This document shows positions 1 to 7,375 of a stretch of DNA of 14,541 nucleotides, piece after piece. The position numbers and the translations under genes are program-made. The DNA lies in the NCBI GenBank assembly GCA_944363685.1, contig CALVUV010000021.1, positions 1-14,541 of the forward strand. The letters are read 5' to 3'. This DNA is from an uncultured Bacilli bacterium. Its GTDB lineage: Bacteria; Bacillota_I; Bacilli_A; RF39; UBA660. The notes under the pieces were generated by a model that was given only the letters and a program-made list of their open reading frames with translations, made no database searches and was not told the DNA's origin. Each line of letters starts with the position of its first letter. The stretch's first letter is position 1.

Positions 1-449
1 AATGGAGTCAAATTGATGTTCAATTAAAAAGAAGAGCAGATTTAATTCCTAATTTAGTAGAGACTGTTAAAGGTTATACTACTCACGAAAAATCTACTTT
101 AGATGAAGTTATTAATGCTCGTAACAGTTTTAATACTGCAGGAACTAAAGAAGAAGAGATAAAAGCAAATGGAGAATTAACTAATATGTTAAATCGTCTA
201 TTCGCTCTTGCAGAAGCATATCCTGATCTTAAAGCTAACCAGAACTTTATTTCACTTCAAAATGATTTAAGAGATACTGAAGATAAGATAAGTACAATGA
301 GACAATTTTATAATGATACAGTACTTACTTATAATAATAAAGTACAAACTATTCCAAGTAATATAGTTGCAAATATTTCTCATTTTAAAGAAGAATCTTT
401 CTTTGAAATTGAAGAAAAAGACAAAGAAGTACCTAAAGTATCATTTTAA
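1..449 (+). CDS. lemA: LemA family protein, 5' end outside the window
   Basis: The reading frame is open from base 3 with no stop, so the gene starts upstream of the window; the first internal ATG, at 186, is not the start. The visible part begins with WSQIDVQLKRRADLIPNLVE, the hallmark LemA segment, followed by VKGYTTHEKSTLDEV and NQNFISLQNDLRDTEDKIS. These are the amphipathic helices of the LemA helical bundle. The N-terminal membrane anchor typical of the family is missing because of the window edge. LemA proteins are membrane-anchored and their biochemical role is poorly defined. They very often neighbour DUF2207 or TPM-domain membrane proteins, and here a DUF2207 gene follows 37 bases after the stop. 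The family call is firm; any specific function would be a guess. Confidence 0.92.
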   Translation, partial: WSQIDVQLKRRADLIPNLVETVKGYTTHEKSTLDEVINARNSFNTAGTKEEEIKANGELTNMLNRLFALAEAYPDLKANQNFISLQNDLRDTEDKISTMRQFYNDTVLTYNNKVQTIPSNIVANISHFKEESFFEIEEKDKEVPKVSF

Positions 450-451
450 GA

Positions 452-474
452 CTTGCTTTATGCAAGCTTTTTTT
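452..474 (+). terminator. Weak Rho-independent terminator after lemA
   Basis: Arms CTTGC (452-456) and GCAAG (462-466) enclose a TTTAT loop and are followed by seven T residues (468-474). The stem is only 5 bp. The next gene starts within 20 bases on the same strand, so this more likely attenuates than fully separates the two genes. Confidence 0.5.
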
Positions 475-486
475 CGATGGGAGTGA

Positions 487-2403
487 ATGATTGTGAGTAA
501 AAATAAAATTTCAATTATAATAGTTATAGCAGTACTTGTTATTATGTTTTTACCAGTAGGATTTTCTTTTTTTGATGGAGAGCCTACAGATAAATTTTTA
601 AGTGAGATAGAAATACTTGATAATGGTTCTATTAAAGTAAGAGAACTTATTAAAATGAATGGTGAGTATAATGGTATGGAACGTGATGTTAGTTATGCTA
701 ATTCTAGTAGTGAGCCATATAATGGAGATATAAGTGCTATAGAAGGAAATACTACATTATATGATGGAAGTAGTATTACTAATGTTAAAGTAGGATCTAT
801 TAGTGATGATGGAAACCTTACATTTGATGACTTTAATAGAAATATTAACTATTTTAATAAAGTTAGTTTTGCAAGTAATGGAGAAGCTTCTAAATATACA
901 TATAATACCTTTATGGATGAAGTTAATTTAAAACTTTTTAATCCTAGTGATTTAGATGAAATATTTTATATAGAGTATACTGTTAATGATGTAGTAGTTG
1001 TTCATAATGATATTGCAGAACTTGCTTGGAATACACTAGGTGATGGTTATAGAGAAAATATAGGTGATTATGAAGTAAAAGTAATACTACCTAATAGCGA
1101 TAACGATTATAGAGTATGGTTACACGGACCTTTAAATGGTGAGATAAAAAGAACTAATAATAAGGAAGCATTAGGTACATTTAACTTTTTAGGAGCATAT
1201 AATCCTGTTAGTGTTAGATTAATATTTGATAAGTCTTTAGTCCCTAATGCTACAAAAACCAGTGGACTAACTGCAAAAGATGCAATTATAGATTATCAAA
1301 CAAAATTAAGCGATGAAGCGAACAGAGAAAGAGAAAGAATAGAAAGACAAAATATGATATTAATAATAACTAGTACTATTTGGGGAATTATTGCAATTTC
1401 TCTTGCCGTAAGTGTTTATCTAAGAGAAAAAAAGATGAAGAAAACTGCCTTTACTATGGAATACTTTAGAGATTTTCCAGGAAGTTATGGACCAGAGGTA
1501 TTAGAGTATCTAATAGATAAAAATATAACTGAGAAGAGTTTATCTGCTACCATATTAAACTTAATTTATAAGAAAGTCTTAAAAGTAGAAGTTATAAATA
1601 AAAAAAGAAAAGACGATTATAAACTAGTATTACAAGAATATGATCCTAATACTTTAACAGAAGCAGAAAAAATAGCTTTAAACTTAATTATTAATGAAAT
1701 AGGTAATAGTAAAGAAGTTATTCTTTCTACTATAAGAAAACACTGTTCAACTTTAAGTAATGCTAATAATGTAATGGACTTATATAATGATTTTATTAAA
1801 ACTAGTAAAGACTTAGGTAAAAATGAAGAATTCTTTGCAAAAACACCAGGTTTAGTAGCATCTACAGTTATCTTTAGTTTATTAGGCACTGTCTTAGCTT
1901 TCATTAGTTTTGGTCTTGATCTATCTTGGCTTGGTATAATTATTATTATCCTTATGATAGCATTAATTATCTTCGTAATAACTAGAAGATTTTATACCAA
2001 AAAGGGTGCAGAACATTATGCTAAATGGATGGCTCACAAAAGATTCTTAGAAGATTTTAGTAGATTTAATGAAAAAGAGTTACCTGAGGTAACTTTATGG
2101 GATAAATATTTAGTATATGCAGTTGTTTTAGATTGTGCAGATAAACTATCAAAAGAAATGGAACTTAAGATGCCTAATATGGATACAACTAATACTACTT
2201 ATGTAGGTTATAATCCTTATATGACCCATTATTTTATAACATCTAATATTTATTCAAGTATAAATAGTGGTATCCATACTGCCGTTGCATCATCACGTTC
2301 ATCAATCGCGGCGAGCCAAACTTCAAGTGGTGGTGGCTTTGGTGGTGGTTCCATTGGTGGAGGAGGTTCCTTTGGAGGTGGAGGCGGTGGTGGCCGTTTC
2401 TAA
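487..2403 (+). CDS. DUF2207 family membrane protein with Gly-rich C-terminus
   Basis: This is a 638-residue membrane protein of the DUF2207 type. It has an N-terminal hydrophobic segment (about residues 7-28, signal or anchor), an extracytoplasmic beta-rich region (about 30-285), a charged helix (RERERIERQ), a membrane segment (about 290-311), a cytoplasmic stretch starting TMEYFRDFPGSYGPEVLEYL, two more membrane segments (about 456-477 and 479-498), and a Gly-rich tail (about 615-638) ending GGRF. This order and the Gly-rich tail are typical of DUF2207 proteins, which often sit beside lemA as here. The role is unknown; a membrane-stress or envelope-complex role is only inference. A GTG at 493 is an equally good start: the GGGAG at 479-483 lies 9 nt from it but only 3 nt from the ATG at 487. 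The stop overlaps the convergent hydrolase gene by 4 bases. Confidence 0.87.
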   Translation: MIVSKNKISIIIVIAVLVIMFLPVGFSFFDGEPTDKFLSEIEILDNGSIKVRELIKMNGEYNGMERDVSYANSSSEPYNGDISAIEGNTTLYDGSSITNVKVGSISDDGNLTFDDFNRNINYFNKVSFASNGEASKYTYNTFMDEVNLKLFNPSDLDEIFYIEYTVNDVVVVHNDIAELAWNTLGDGYRENIGDYEVKVILPNSDNDYRVWLHGPLNGEIKRTNNKEALGTFNFLGAYNPVSVRLIFDKSLVPNATKTSGLTAKDAIIDYQTKLSDEANRERERIERQNMILIITSTIWGIIAISLAVSVYLREKKMKKTAFTMEYFRDFPGSYGPEVLEYLIDKNITEKSLSATILNLIYKKVLKVEVINKKRKDDYKLVLQEYDPNTLTEAEKIALNLIINEIGNSKEVILSTIRKHCSTLSNANNVMDLYNDFIKTSKDLGKNEEFFAKTPGLVASTVIFSLLGTVLAFISFGLDLSWLGIIIIILMIALIIFVITRRFYTKKGAEHYAKWMAHKRFLEDFSRFNEKELPEVTLWDKYLVYAVVLDCADKLSKEMELKMPNMDTTNTTYVGYNPYMTHYFITSNIYSSINSGIHTAVASSRSSIAASQTSSGGGFGGGSIGGGGSFGGGGGGGRF

Positions 2404-3161
2404 TCCTCAAGAAAACATAAAATTATTTTAATTATTACATAAGTATTTTCTAAATAACAATAGTGAGTACAATTAGGAAAGATAATAAGCTCACTATTTG
2501 TTATTTTTTTATGCATTAATTTACCATCTTTTAAAGGAGTATCACAATCTTTTTCTCCCCATAGTATTAAGGTATTAGATTTAACATTAGATAAATAATT
2601 AGTAAGATCTAAATTAACTATATTTTTAAAAGTCTCTCTCATATTTTCATCTATCGCTTGATAATCACTTGATGAAAATTTATTAAAGAGATATGTCTTA
2701 AATTTATGTTTAGTTTTTTTAGGTAAATAATCTGCAAGAGACTGTAGAGTCTTATATATTTTTAATCTAAATTTCTTCTTTAAAGTCATTTTAGGTTTAA
2801 TTCCTGCGCTATCTATTAGTATAAGATTTTTAATAGGAATATTATATTTAGAAGATAGAAGAATTGCAATTCTTCCCCCAAAAGAATGAGCGATTATATT
2901 AGGATTAGTTATATTTAAATCATTAAGAAATTTAATTATCATAAGGGTATATTCATCCATATTAAGATCATAATTAGGAAAAGAAGTATCACCAAAACCA
3001 GGATAATCTACAATATAAACAGTATAATCTATCATTAAAATGTTAATCATTTCTAAAAAAGTATTCCTAGTCTCTCCCCATCCAGGAAGTATTACAATAA
3101 CTTCTTTAGAATCACCATATTTTAAATAAGATAAATTTATATCTTTATAGTTAATAGTCAT
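2400..3161 (-). CDS. Alpha/beta hydrolase
   Basis: This is a 253-residue alpha/beta-hydrolase fold enzyme with no signal peptide, so probably cytoplasmic. Visible motifs, numbered from the ATG at 3161, are the oxyanion-side PGWGETRNTF (about 26-35), DYPGFGDTSF (about 52-61), and the nucleophile elbow AHSFGG with Ser93. The acid region is LWGEKDCDTP (Asp205 or nearby) and the base is His233 in CTHYCYLEN. The triad is therefore complete and the length is normal. The substrate cannot be told; relatives include lipases, esterases and C-C hydrolases. A GTG at 3170 lies in frame, but the Shine-Dalgarno AGGTG (3172-3168) overlaps it and sits 6 nt from the ATG at 3161, so the ATG is preferred. It converges with DUF2207, and the 3' end carries that gene's terminator. 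Confidence 0.85.
   Translation of the reverse strand: MTINYKDINLSYLKYGDSKEVIVILPGWGETRNTFLEMINILMIDYTVYIVDYPGFGDTSFPNYDLNMDEYTLMIIKFLNDLNITNPNIIAHSFGGRIAILLSSKYNIPIKNLILIDSAGIKPKMTLKKKFRLKIYKTLQSLADYLPKKTKHKFKTYLFNKFSSSDYQAIDENMRETFKNIVNLDLTNYLSNVKSNTLILWGEKDCDTPLKDGKLMHKKITNSELIIFPNCTHYCYLENTYVIIKIILCFLED
2453..2510 (+). terminator. Strong terminator of the DUF2207 gene, inside the opposing CDS
   Basis: A 15-base arm AATAACAATAGTGAG (2453-2467) pairs with CTCACTATTTGTTATT (2490-2505) with one bulged T. The T run continues to 2510. It lies about 50 bases past the DUF2207 stop and is oriented for plus-strand transcripts. The whole hairpin lies within the 3' coding part of the minus-strand hydrolase gene. 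Confidence 0.8.
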
Positions 3162-3228
3162 ATACAACACCTATTATAAGATATGTAAATAAAAATAATT
3201 TGTTAGTGAAATTTAATTGATAACTTAC

Positions 3229-3258
3229 TTGCATTACCTTTATTATTTGATATATAAT
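3229..3258 (+). promoter_or_regulatory. Promoter of the lectin-like surface protein gene
   Basis: TTGCAT (-35, 3229-3234) and TATAAT (-10, 3253-3258) are separated by 18 nt. The predicted transcript starts near 3265 and gives a leader of about 60 nt. Confidence 0.6.
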
Positions 3259-3282
3259 TTTAATAGATAAGATACAGGTATT

Positions 3283-3296
3283 AAGATAATTATCTT
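3283..3296. promoter_or_regulatory. 14-bp perfect palindrome in the leader
   Basis: AAGATAATTATCTT is a perfect palindrome between the predicted transcription start and the Shine-Dalgarno of the surface protein gene. It could be an operator. In AT-rich DNA a palindrome this long may also occur by chance. Confidence 0.3.
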
Positions 3297-3324
3297 GGAT
3301 ATATTAAGTAGTAAGGAGAAAGAA

Positions 3325-5127
3325 ATGGAAGATAAAAAGAAGAAAGTAACAGTAATAGTTATGGGTATATTAATAGTAATAATTCTATTACTTGCACTTA
3401 CATATGCATACTTTTCTACTCAGTTAAATGGAACAGATCAAATAGTAAAAGTAGGAGAGTTAGAATTAGTATTAGATGAAACAAGTGAAGGGATAAGTTT
3501 AGATAATGCAGTAGGCATAAGTGATAGTAAAGGTATGTCTTTAGATGGATCAACATTTGAGTTAATAAATAATGGGGAAAAGTCCGTAGATTATACAATT
3601 TACTTAGATGATAATACTATAAGTGACACTGATACAAGAATAGATGATAAGTATTTAAAATATAATCTAAATAAAAATGGAACTGACAGTGGTGCAACTC
3701 TTATTACTAAGACAGGTACTAATCCTAATAGAGTATTAGACTCTGGAACAATAGAAGGAGGAGAAACGAATAAATATAATTTAAAACTTTGGATAACAGA
3801 TGAAGTAGATGGTAATTATAGTGGTCAAGTATTTAGTGGAAAGTTAAGAGTAGAAGTAGGACAGTCAACAAGTGTAGCAAATGCACCAGAAATGGATAGT
3901 AATATGATTGCGGTTAAATATGAGAATAATAGTTGGGTAAAAGCAGATAAAAGTAATGTTAATAATGATTGGTATAACTATGATGAATTGAAATGGGCCA
4001 ATGTCGTAACAGTAAGTAGTGGTACAAGAGATAATTATTTAAATGCAGAAGTAGGAACAACAATAAATATGGATGATATAGAGACAATGTGGGTATGGAT
4101 ACCAAGGTATAGTTACTCAATAGGTAGTGAGGATGGAACAAACTATTATGGAAAACAAGGAACGTTTTTAACATCAACACCAACACAGGCTTTACCAGGA
4201 GAAATAGATATAAAATTTATTTCTAAAACAAGGAAAGATAGAGGAACTGCAAAATATAAAGTAAGTGAAGGAATAGAAGAAAACAGTTGGTATACGCCAG
4301 ATGCTTTTACATTTGGTGAAGAAGAGTTAAGTGGAATTTGGGTAGGAAAGTTTGAGACAAGTAGTAGTAATCCATCTTTAGAATATGGAGGAGGAAATAC
4401 TACTGATTTAGATGTAATGATAAAACCAAATGTAACTAGTTGGAGAAATATAAATGTAAGTAATGCTTTTACAGTATCACAAAAAATGAATGATGAAGGA
4501 AACAGGTATGGATTTAGTGAAACGATTGATACTCATATGATGAAGAGTAGTGAATGGGGAATAGTAGTATACCTTTCACAATCAAAGTATGGAAAGTTAG
4601 GAAATAAAGACTTTAATGGTGAGAATAAAGAGGTATATCAAAATAAGAGTAATCAATTTATAACAGGTTGTAGTTATGGAAGCCCTTCAAATGGAAATAC
4701 AGATTATGGATGTCAATATCAATATAATGTAGAAACACCTGGAACAGGAGCCTCAACCACCGGAAATATCTATGGAGTATATGATATGTCAGGTGGAGCT
4801 TGGGAATATGTGATGGGAAATTATAATGATGTAGTAGGAGAAAGTGGATTTACAAGTATGCCAGAATCAAAATATTATGATAAATACACAAGTGATAATT
4901 TTAATAATGCTTGTAATGGAAATGAATGCTTATCCCATGGCCTATCAGAAACAGCAGGATGGTATAATGATTATTATAATATGATATTTGCAAATAGTGT
5001 ATGGTTTGGCCGCAGTGGTGCTTATAACACAACTTCTTATAATTCTGGTACTTTTTATTTTTTAGTTTATACTGGTAATGTTAGTGCCTATGCCTCATTC
5101 CGCCTCGTGATATGTCCTAATTCATAA
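3325..5127 (+). CDS. Surface protein with SipW-like signal and C-terminal FGE-sulfatase/lectin-like domain; probable DGR target
   Basis: This is a 600-residue secreted or anchored protein. The N-terminus is a Lys-rich stretch, a hydrophobic segment (8-28) and TYAYFS, like SipW-cognate signal sequences of TasA/camelysin-type proteins. A beta-rich region follows (about 38-185). WVWIPRY (256-262) and GIWVGKFE (337-344) introduce the C-terminal domain. YGVYDMSGGAWEYV (483-496) corresponds to the FGE-sulfatase motif with NVWEWV, and SFRLV (591-595) to its terminal GFRLV. Sulfatase-modifying enzymes and DGR variable proteins share this C-type-lectin-related fold; with this signal sequence, ligand binding is the likelier role. 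The last ~110 bases differ in codon use (CGC, GCC, CTC) and are rich in NNY codons. The start is ATG 3325: AAGGAG (3313-3318) lies 6 nt upstream, inside the extra residues a TTG start at 3295 would add. Its own promoter precedes it; it is convergent with dedA. Confidence 0.75.
   Translation: MEDKKKKVTVIVMGILIVIILLLALTYAYFSTQLNGTDQIVKVGELELVLDETSEGISLDNAVGISDSKGMSLDGSTFELINNGEKSVDYTIYLDDNTISDTDTRIDDKYLKYNLNKNGTDSGATLITKTGTNPNRVLDSGTIEGGETNKYNLKLWITDEVDGNYSGQVFSGKLRVEVGQSTSVANAPEMDSNMIAVKYENNSWVKADKSNVNNDWYNYDELKWANVVTVSSGTRDNYLNAEVGTTINMDDIETMWVWIPRYSYSIGSEDGTNYYGKQGTFLTSTPTQALPGEIDIKFISKTRKDRGTAKYKVSEGIEENSWYTPDAFTFGEEELSGIWVGKFETSSSNPSLEYGGGNTTDLDVMIKPNVTSWRNINVSNAFTVSQKMNDEGNRYGFSETIDTHMMKSSEWGIVVYLSQSKYGKLGNKDFNGENKEVYQNKSNQFITGCSYGSPSNGNTDYGCQYQYNVETPGTGASTTGNIYGVYDMSGGAWEYVMGNYNDVVGESGFTSMPESKYYDKYTSDNFNNACNGNECLSHGLSETAGWYNDYYNMIFANSVWFGRSGAYNTTSYNSGTFYFLVYTGNVSAYASFRLVICPNS
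5008..5115 (+). other. Putative DGR variable region (VR) at the gene's 3' end
   Basis: Within residues 562-597, most candidate variable positions are NNY codons reachable from AAT/AAC by changing only A: GCT TAT AAC (566-568), TAT AAT (572-573), GTT TAT (581-582) and AAT GTT AGT GCC TAT GCC (585-590). Between and after them are invariant-looking blocks, ending in the GC-richer TTCCGCCTCGTG (SFRLV), which resembles the conserved 3' anchor of DGR variable regions. No template repeat or reverse transcriptase is in the window, so this is inferred from composition and protein architecture. Confidence 0.6.
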
Positions 5128-5163
5128 GTAGTAAATCAATAAAAATTTTATTAAAACTGTCTT

Positions 5164-5202
5164 AAAGAGAATTACTATCGTTTAGAAACTCTCTTTTCTT
5201 TT
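5164..5202 (+). terminator. Possible terminator of the surface protein gene
   Basis: AAAGAGA (5164-5170) pairs with TCTCTTT (5190-5196). Extra TT/AA and CT/AG pairs lie inside, across symmetric mismatches. A T-rich tail follows. The 3' arm lies in the last codons of the opposing dedA gene. Confidence 0.45.
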
Positions 5203-5777
5203 ACTTTTTTATAAATATAAGTAATTAGTAATATTCCTAATAATATATAGATAGGTACTTTTAACTTTTTAACAAAATTATCTAATATTATCCAGTTATT
5301 ACCTAAAGCATAACCAACATATACAAAAGCAAAGGTCCAGGGAATACTACCTAGTGTTGTATAAATGACAAACTTAAGAAAGGGAACTTTACTAACTCCC
5401 ATAGGTAGAGATATTAAAGTTCTAATTATAGGAAAATTTCTTCCAATAAATGCAGCCCATGGCCCATATTTGTTAAACCACCTATCACATTTATCTATAT
5501 CTTCCTCTTTCATGAAGAAAAACTTACCATAAGTCTTTATGAAAGGTCTTCCTCCAAAATATCCAAAAGCATAGATTATAATTGCACAAAATACACTACC
5601 TAAAACTCCTATAAGTAATGCTATAGAAAAGGAGAAGAAACCTCTACCTGCAAGTATTCCTGCTGTTGCAAGTATTAGTTCACTTGGAATAATTATTATA
5701 ACTGCTTCAAGTACCATTCCAATAAACATTCCTAAATATCCTAAATTAGTCATTAAAGAAGTAATGTATGAATCCAT
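5175..5777 (-). CDS. DedA family membrane protein
   Basis: This is a 200-residue polytopic membrane protein of the DedA (SNARE-associated, VTT-domain) family. Family features include the N-terminal re-entrant-like segment with acidic residues (VLEAVIIIIPSELIL), the AGILAGRG turn, and the conserved GRNFPIIRTLISLPMGVSKV block (about 113-132) with its basic residues. A C-terminal hydrophobic helix precedes the basic tail KKVKEKRVSKR. The length matches the family. DedA proteins are membrane lipid transporters; some recycle undecaprenyl phosphate and others act on phospholipids. The subgroup cannot be told here. The start ATG is preceded by AAAGGTG at good spacing. The gene is divergent from the deacetylase gene, and about 100 bases separate the two starts. 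Confidence 0.88.
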   Translation of the reverse strand: MDSYITSLMTNLGYLGMFIGMVLEAVIIIIPSELILATAGILAGRGFFSFSIALLIGVLGSVFCAIIIYAFGYFGGRPFIKTYGKFFFMKEEDIDKCDRWFNKYGPWAAFIGRNFPIIRTLISLPMGVSKVPFLKFVIYTTLGSIPWTFAFVYVGYALGNNWIILDNFVKKLKVPIYILLGILLITYIYKKVKEKRVSKR

Positions 5778-5813
5778 AGAATCACCTTTAGTTAAATATA
5801 TGTAAAAAAATGA

Positions 5814-5842
5814 TTGTTTATCTCTTAAATATTGCGTATAAT
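5814..5842 (+). promoter_or_regulatory. Promoter of the polysaccharide deacetylase gene
   Basis: TTGTTT (-35, 5814-5819) and a perfect TATAAT (-10, 5837-5842) are separated by 17 nt. Transcription would begin near 5849. An in-frame TTG at 5832 lies upstream of that point and so cannot be the start codon of this transcript. Confidence 0.7.
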
Positions 5843-5876
5843 TTTAGTAAATAATAATAGGGGAGATAGTGATATT

Positions 5877-7151
5877 ATGAGGATTAAACCTATTAGAGTC
5901 TTAATTATAGTAACTATATTTATTAGTGTAATATCTTTAGGTTGTGGTATTTATGTTTATAATGATATGAAAGAAAGAGAAAAAATATCTTTAAATGTTT
6001 CTAAGACTAAAGAGTCTTTAATAAAAGATGAAAAGTTATTGATTAAGATAAAATCTAATTATAATAGTGTTGTTAAGACTATTAAAAATACTAAGCTTTA
6101 TATAAATGATAATGGTAAATATATAGAGAGTGGTAGTATAAATAAAGATGTTGTATTAGAACTTGAATCTATTGATAAGATTAGTTTAGATAATAAATAC
6201 TTTAAATTATTAGATAGTGATTATTATGTTTCTTATAAAGATGTAACACCTACTGATAATACTATTAATAAAAGATATCTTAATTATATAGAGTTTCCTA
6301 TAGAAGTTACTACTAAAGAAAATATTGTTTATTATGATGAAAGCTTTAAAGAGTTATTTACAATTAAAAGTTCTGTGACTTCTAAAGTTATTGTTAATTT
6401 AGATGATTATTATGGTATATCTTTATTATCAAGATTAGTTTATGTTAAAAAAGAAGATGTTAGTAATGTAGTAGAGATAGATAGTAGTGAAGATATGGCA
6501 GAGAGTGTTCCTGCTATACTTTATCATTTTATCTATTTAAATGGAGACATAGGATGTAATGATATTATTTGTCATAGTGAAGAACAAATAGACTCTCATT
6601 TTAAGTTCCTTGCTGATAATGATGTTTTTACACTAAATACTAGTGAGGTATTAAGCTTTATAAAGGGTGAGATTAATCTTCCTAAGAAGTCTATTTTAAT
6701 TACTATTGATGATGGTGCAAGGGCAGAGAATTTTATTCCTTTCTTAGAAAAGTATGGTTTAAATGCAACTTTATTTTTAGTTAGTTCCTGGTATCCTGTT
6801 AGTAAGTTTGAATCATCTTATTTAGAGATAGCAAGTCACACTCATAATATGCATACAACTGGTGTTTGTCCTACTGGTCAGGGTGGTGGGATTAACTGTT
6901 TACCTGAAAGTGAGATATTAAACGATTTAAAACTTAGTAGAGAAACTTTAAATAATACAAAAGCCTTTTGTTTTCCTTTTTATGAGTACAGTGATTATTC
7001 TATTAATTTAGTAAAAGAAGCAGGGTTTGAAATGGCTTTTATTGGAGGCTCTACAAAAATAAAAAAGGGTATAGACCCTTATAAAATACCAAGATATCCT
7101 ATTTTAAGTAGCTTTGGTGTTGATTATATAAGTAATTTAGTATTAGGTTAA
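5877..7151 (+). CDS. Membrane-anchored polysaccharide deacetylase (NodB domain)
   Basis: This is a 424-residue protein counted from ATG 5877. An N-terminal membrane anchor (about 7-27) is followed by a charged region of about 200 residues and a C-terminal NodB deacetylase domain. The domain shows ITIDDG (Asp278, Asp279), then SHTHNMH (His321, His323, His326), the spaced-His version seen in Bacillota deacetylases, giving the Asp-His-His metal site. AFCFPFYEYSD, LVKEAGFEMAF and KIPRYPI complete the fold. Such enzymes remove acetyl groups from peptidoglycan or other cell-surface glycans outside the membrane; the substrate is not evident. A TTG at 5832 would add 15 residues but lies before the predicted transcription start. 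AGGGGAG (5859-5865) is 11 nt before the ATG, a little long. No clear terminator follows, so some readthrough into the downstream toxin-like repeat is possible. Confidence 0.88.
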   Translation: MRIKPIRVLIIVTIFISVISLGCGIYVYNDMKEREKISLNVSKTKESLIKDEKLLIKIKSNYNSVVKTIKNTKLYINDNGKYIESGSINKDVVLELESIDKISLDNKYFKLLDSDYYVSYKDVTPTDNTINKRYLNYIEFPIEVTTKENIVYYDESFKELFTIKSSVTSKVIVNLDDYYGISLLSRLVYVKKEDVSNVVEIDSSEDMAESVPAILYHFIYLNGDIGCNDIICHSEEQIDSHFKFLADNDVFTLNTSEVLSFIKGEINLPKKSILITIDDGARAENFIPFLEKYGLNATLFLVSSWYPVSKFESSYLEIASHTHNMHTTGVCPTGQGGGINCLPESEILNDLKLSRETLNNTKAFCFPFYEYSDYSINLVKEAGFEMAFIGGSTKIKKGIDPYKIPRYPILSSFGVDYISNLVLG

Positions 7152-7154
7152 TAT

Positions 7155-7170
7155 TTACGAAAATTTGTAA
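7155..7170. promoter_or_regulatory. Operator-like inverted repeat, copy 1
   Basis: TTACGAAAATTTGTAA is an imperfect palindrome ending about 21 bp before the sense -35. The counterpart in copy 2 (7555-7570, TTACGAAAATTCGTAA) is perfect. Conservation of position and symmetry suggests a protein-binding site; I do not recognise the regulator. Confidence 0.45.
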
Positions 7171-7191
7171 CTAATTTATTACATATTTTTC

Positions 7192-7220
7192 TTGTTATGC
7201 AGAAATTAATGTGGTACTAT
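7192..7220 (+). promoter_or_regulatory. Sense (toxin) promoter, copy 1
   Basis: TTGTTA (7192-7197), a 17-nt spacer and TACTAT (7215-7220), with an extended -10 TG at 7212-7213. Transcription is predicted to start near 7227, at AGGAACATTTAT. Confidence 0.75.
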
Positions 7221-7248
7221 ATTTGTAGGAACATTTATGTGGGTGTCG

Positions 7249-7272
7249 CCTCCTATTCTATAAGAAAGGAGG
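7249..7272 (+). promoter_or_regulatory. Shine-Dalgarno-sequestering hairpin, copy 1
   Basis: CCTCCT (7249-7254) pairs with the Shine-Dalgarno AGGAGG (7267-7272). TTCT (7256-7259) pairs with AGAA (7263-7266) across an ATA loop, leaving one bulged A. This masks a near-perfect ribosome binding site 7 nt before the peptide's ATG. Confidence 0.7.
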
Positions 7273-7279
7273 AAAAGGC

Positions 7280-7375
7280 ATGAAGACAAAGACTTTTATC
7301 ATAAAAGTGTTAAAACTCATACCTGTTATTTTATTTAGTCTTGCTTTCTTAGTTCTAACCTTCAAAATAAAATAG
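7280..7375 (+). CDS. Putative type I toxin peptide, copy 1 (31 aa)
   Basis: The 31-residue peptide begins MKTKTFIIKVLKLIP and ends LVLTFKIK. A basic amphipathic N-terminus (Lys2, 4, 9, 12) is followed by one hydrophobic helix (about 13-28) and a basic tail, the build of membrane-acting type I toxins. AGGAGG lies 7 nt before the ATG, masked in a hairpin. Copy 2 differs by 9 codons, of which 6 are silent and 3 conservative (V16L, F19L, A22S), so the peptide seems to be translated and constrained. A consensus antisense promoter downstream reads back toward the 3' end. The sequence does not match a family I can name (Fst/Ldr, TxpA, BsrG or Hok). The gene layout is closest to txpA/ratA. A regulatory small membrane protein is the alternative. 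Confidence 0.72.
   Translation: MKTKTFIIKVLKLIPVILFSLAFLVLTFKIK

Noticed and set aside
1617..1904. Minus-strand ORF inside the DUF2207 gene
   Set aside because: It is a shadow of the real frame, without family motifs or a convincing start signal.
3416..4186. Two minus-strand ORFs inside the surface protein gene
   Set aside because: Their Leu/His/Tyr-rich composition is what reverse reading of this AT-rich gene gives; no initiation signals were seen.
5008..5115. A DGR template repeat elsewhere in this window
   Set aside because: I found no second copy of TTCCGCCTCGTG or its flanks on either strand, and no reverse transcriptase frame.
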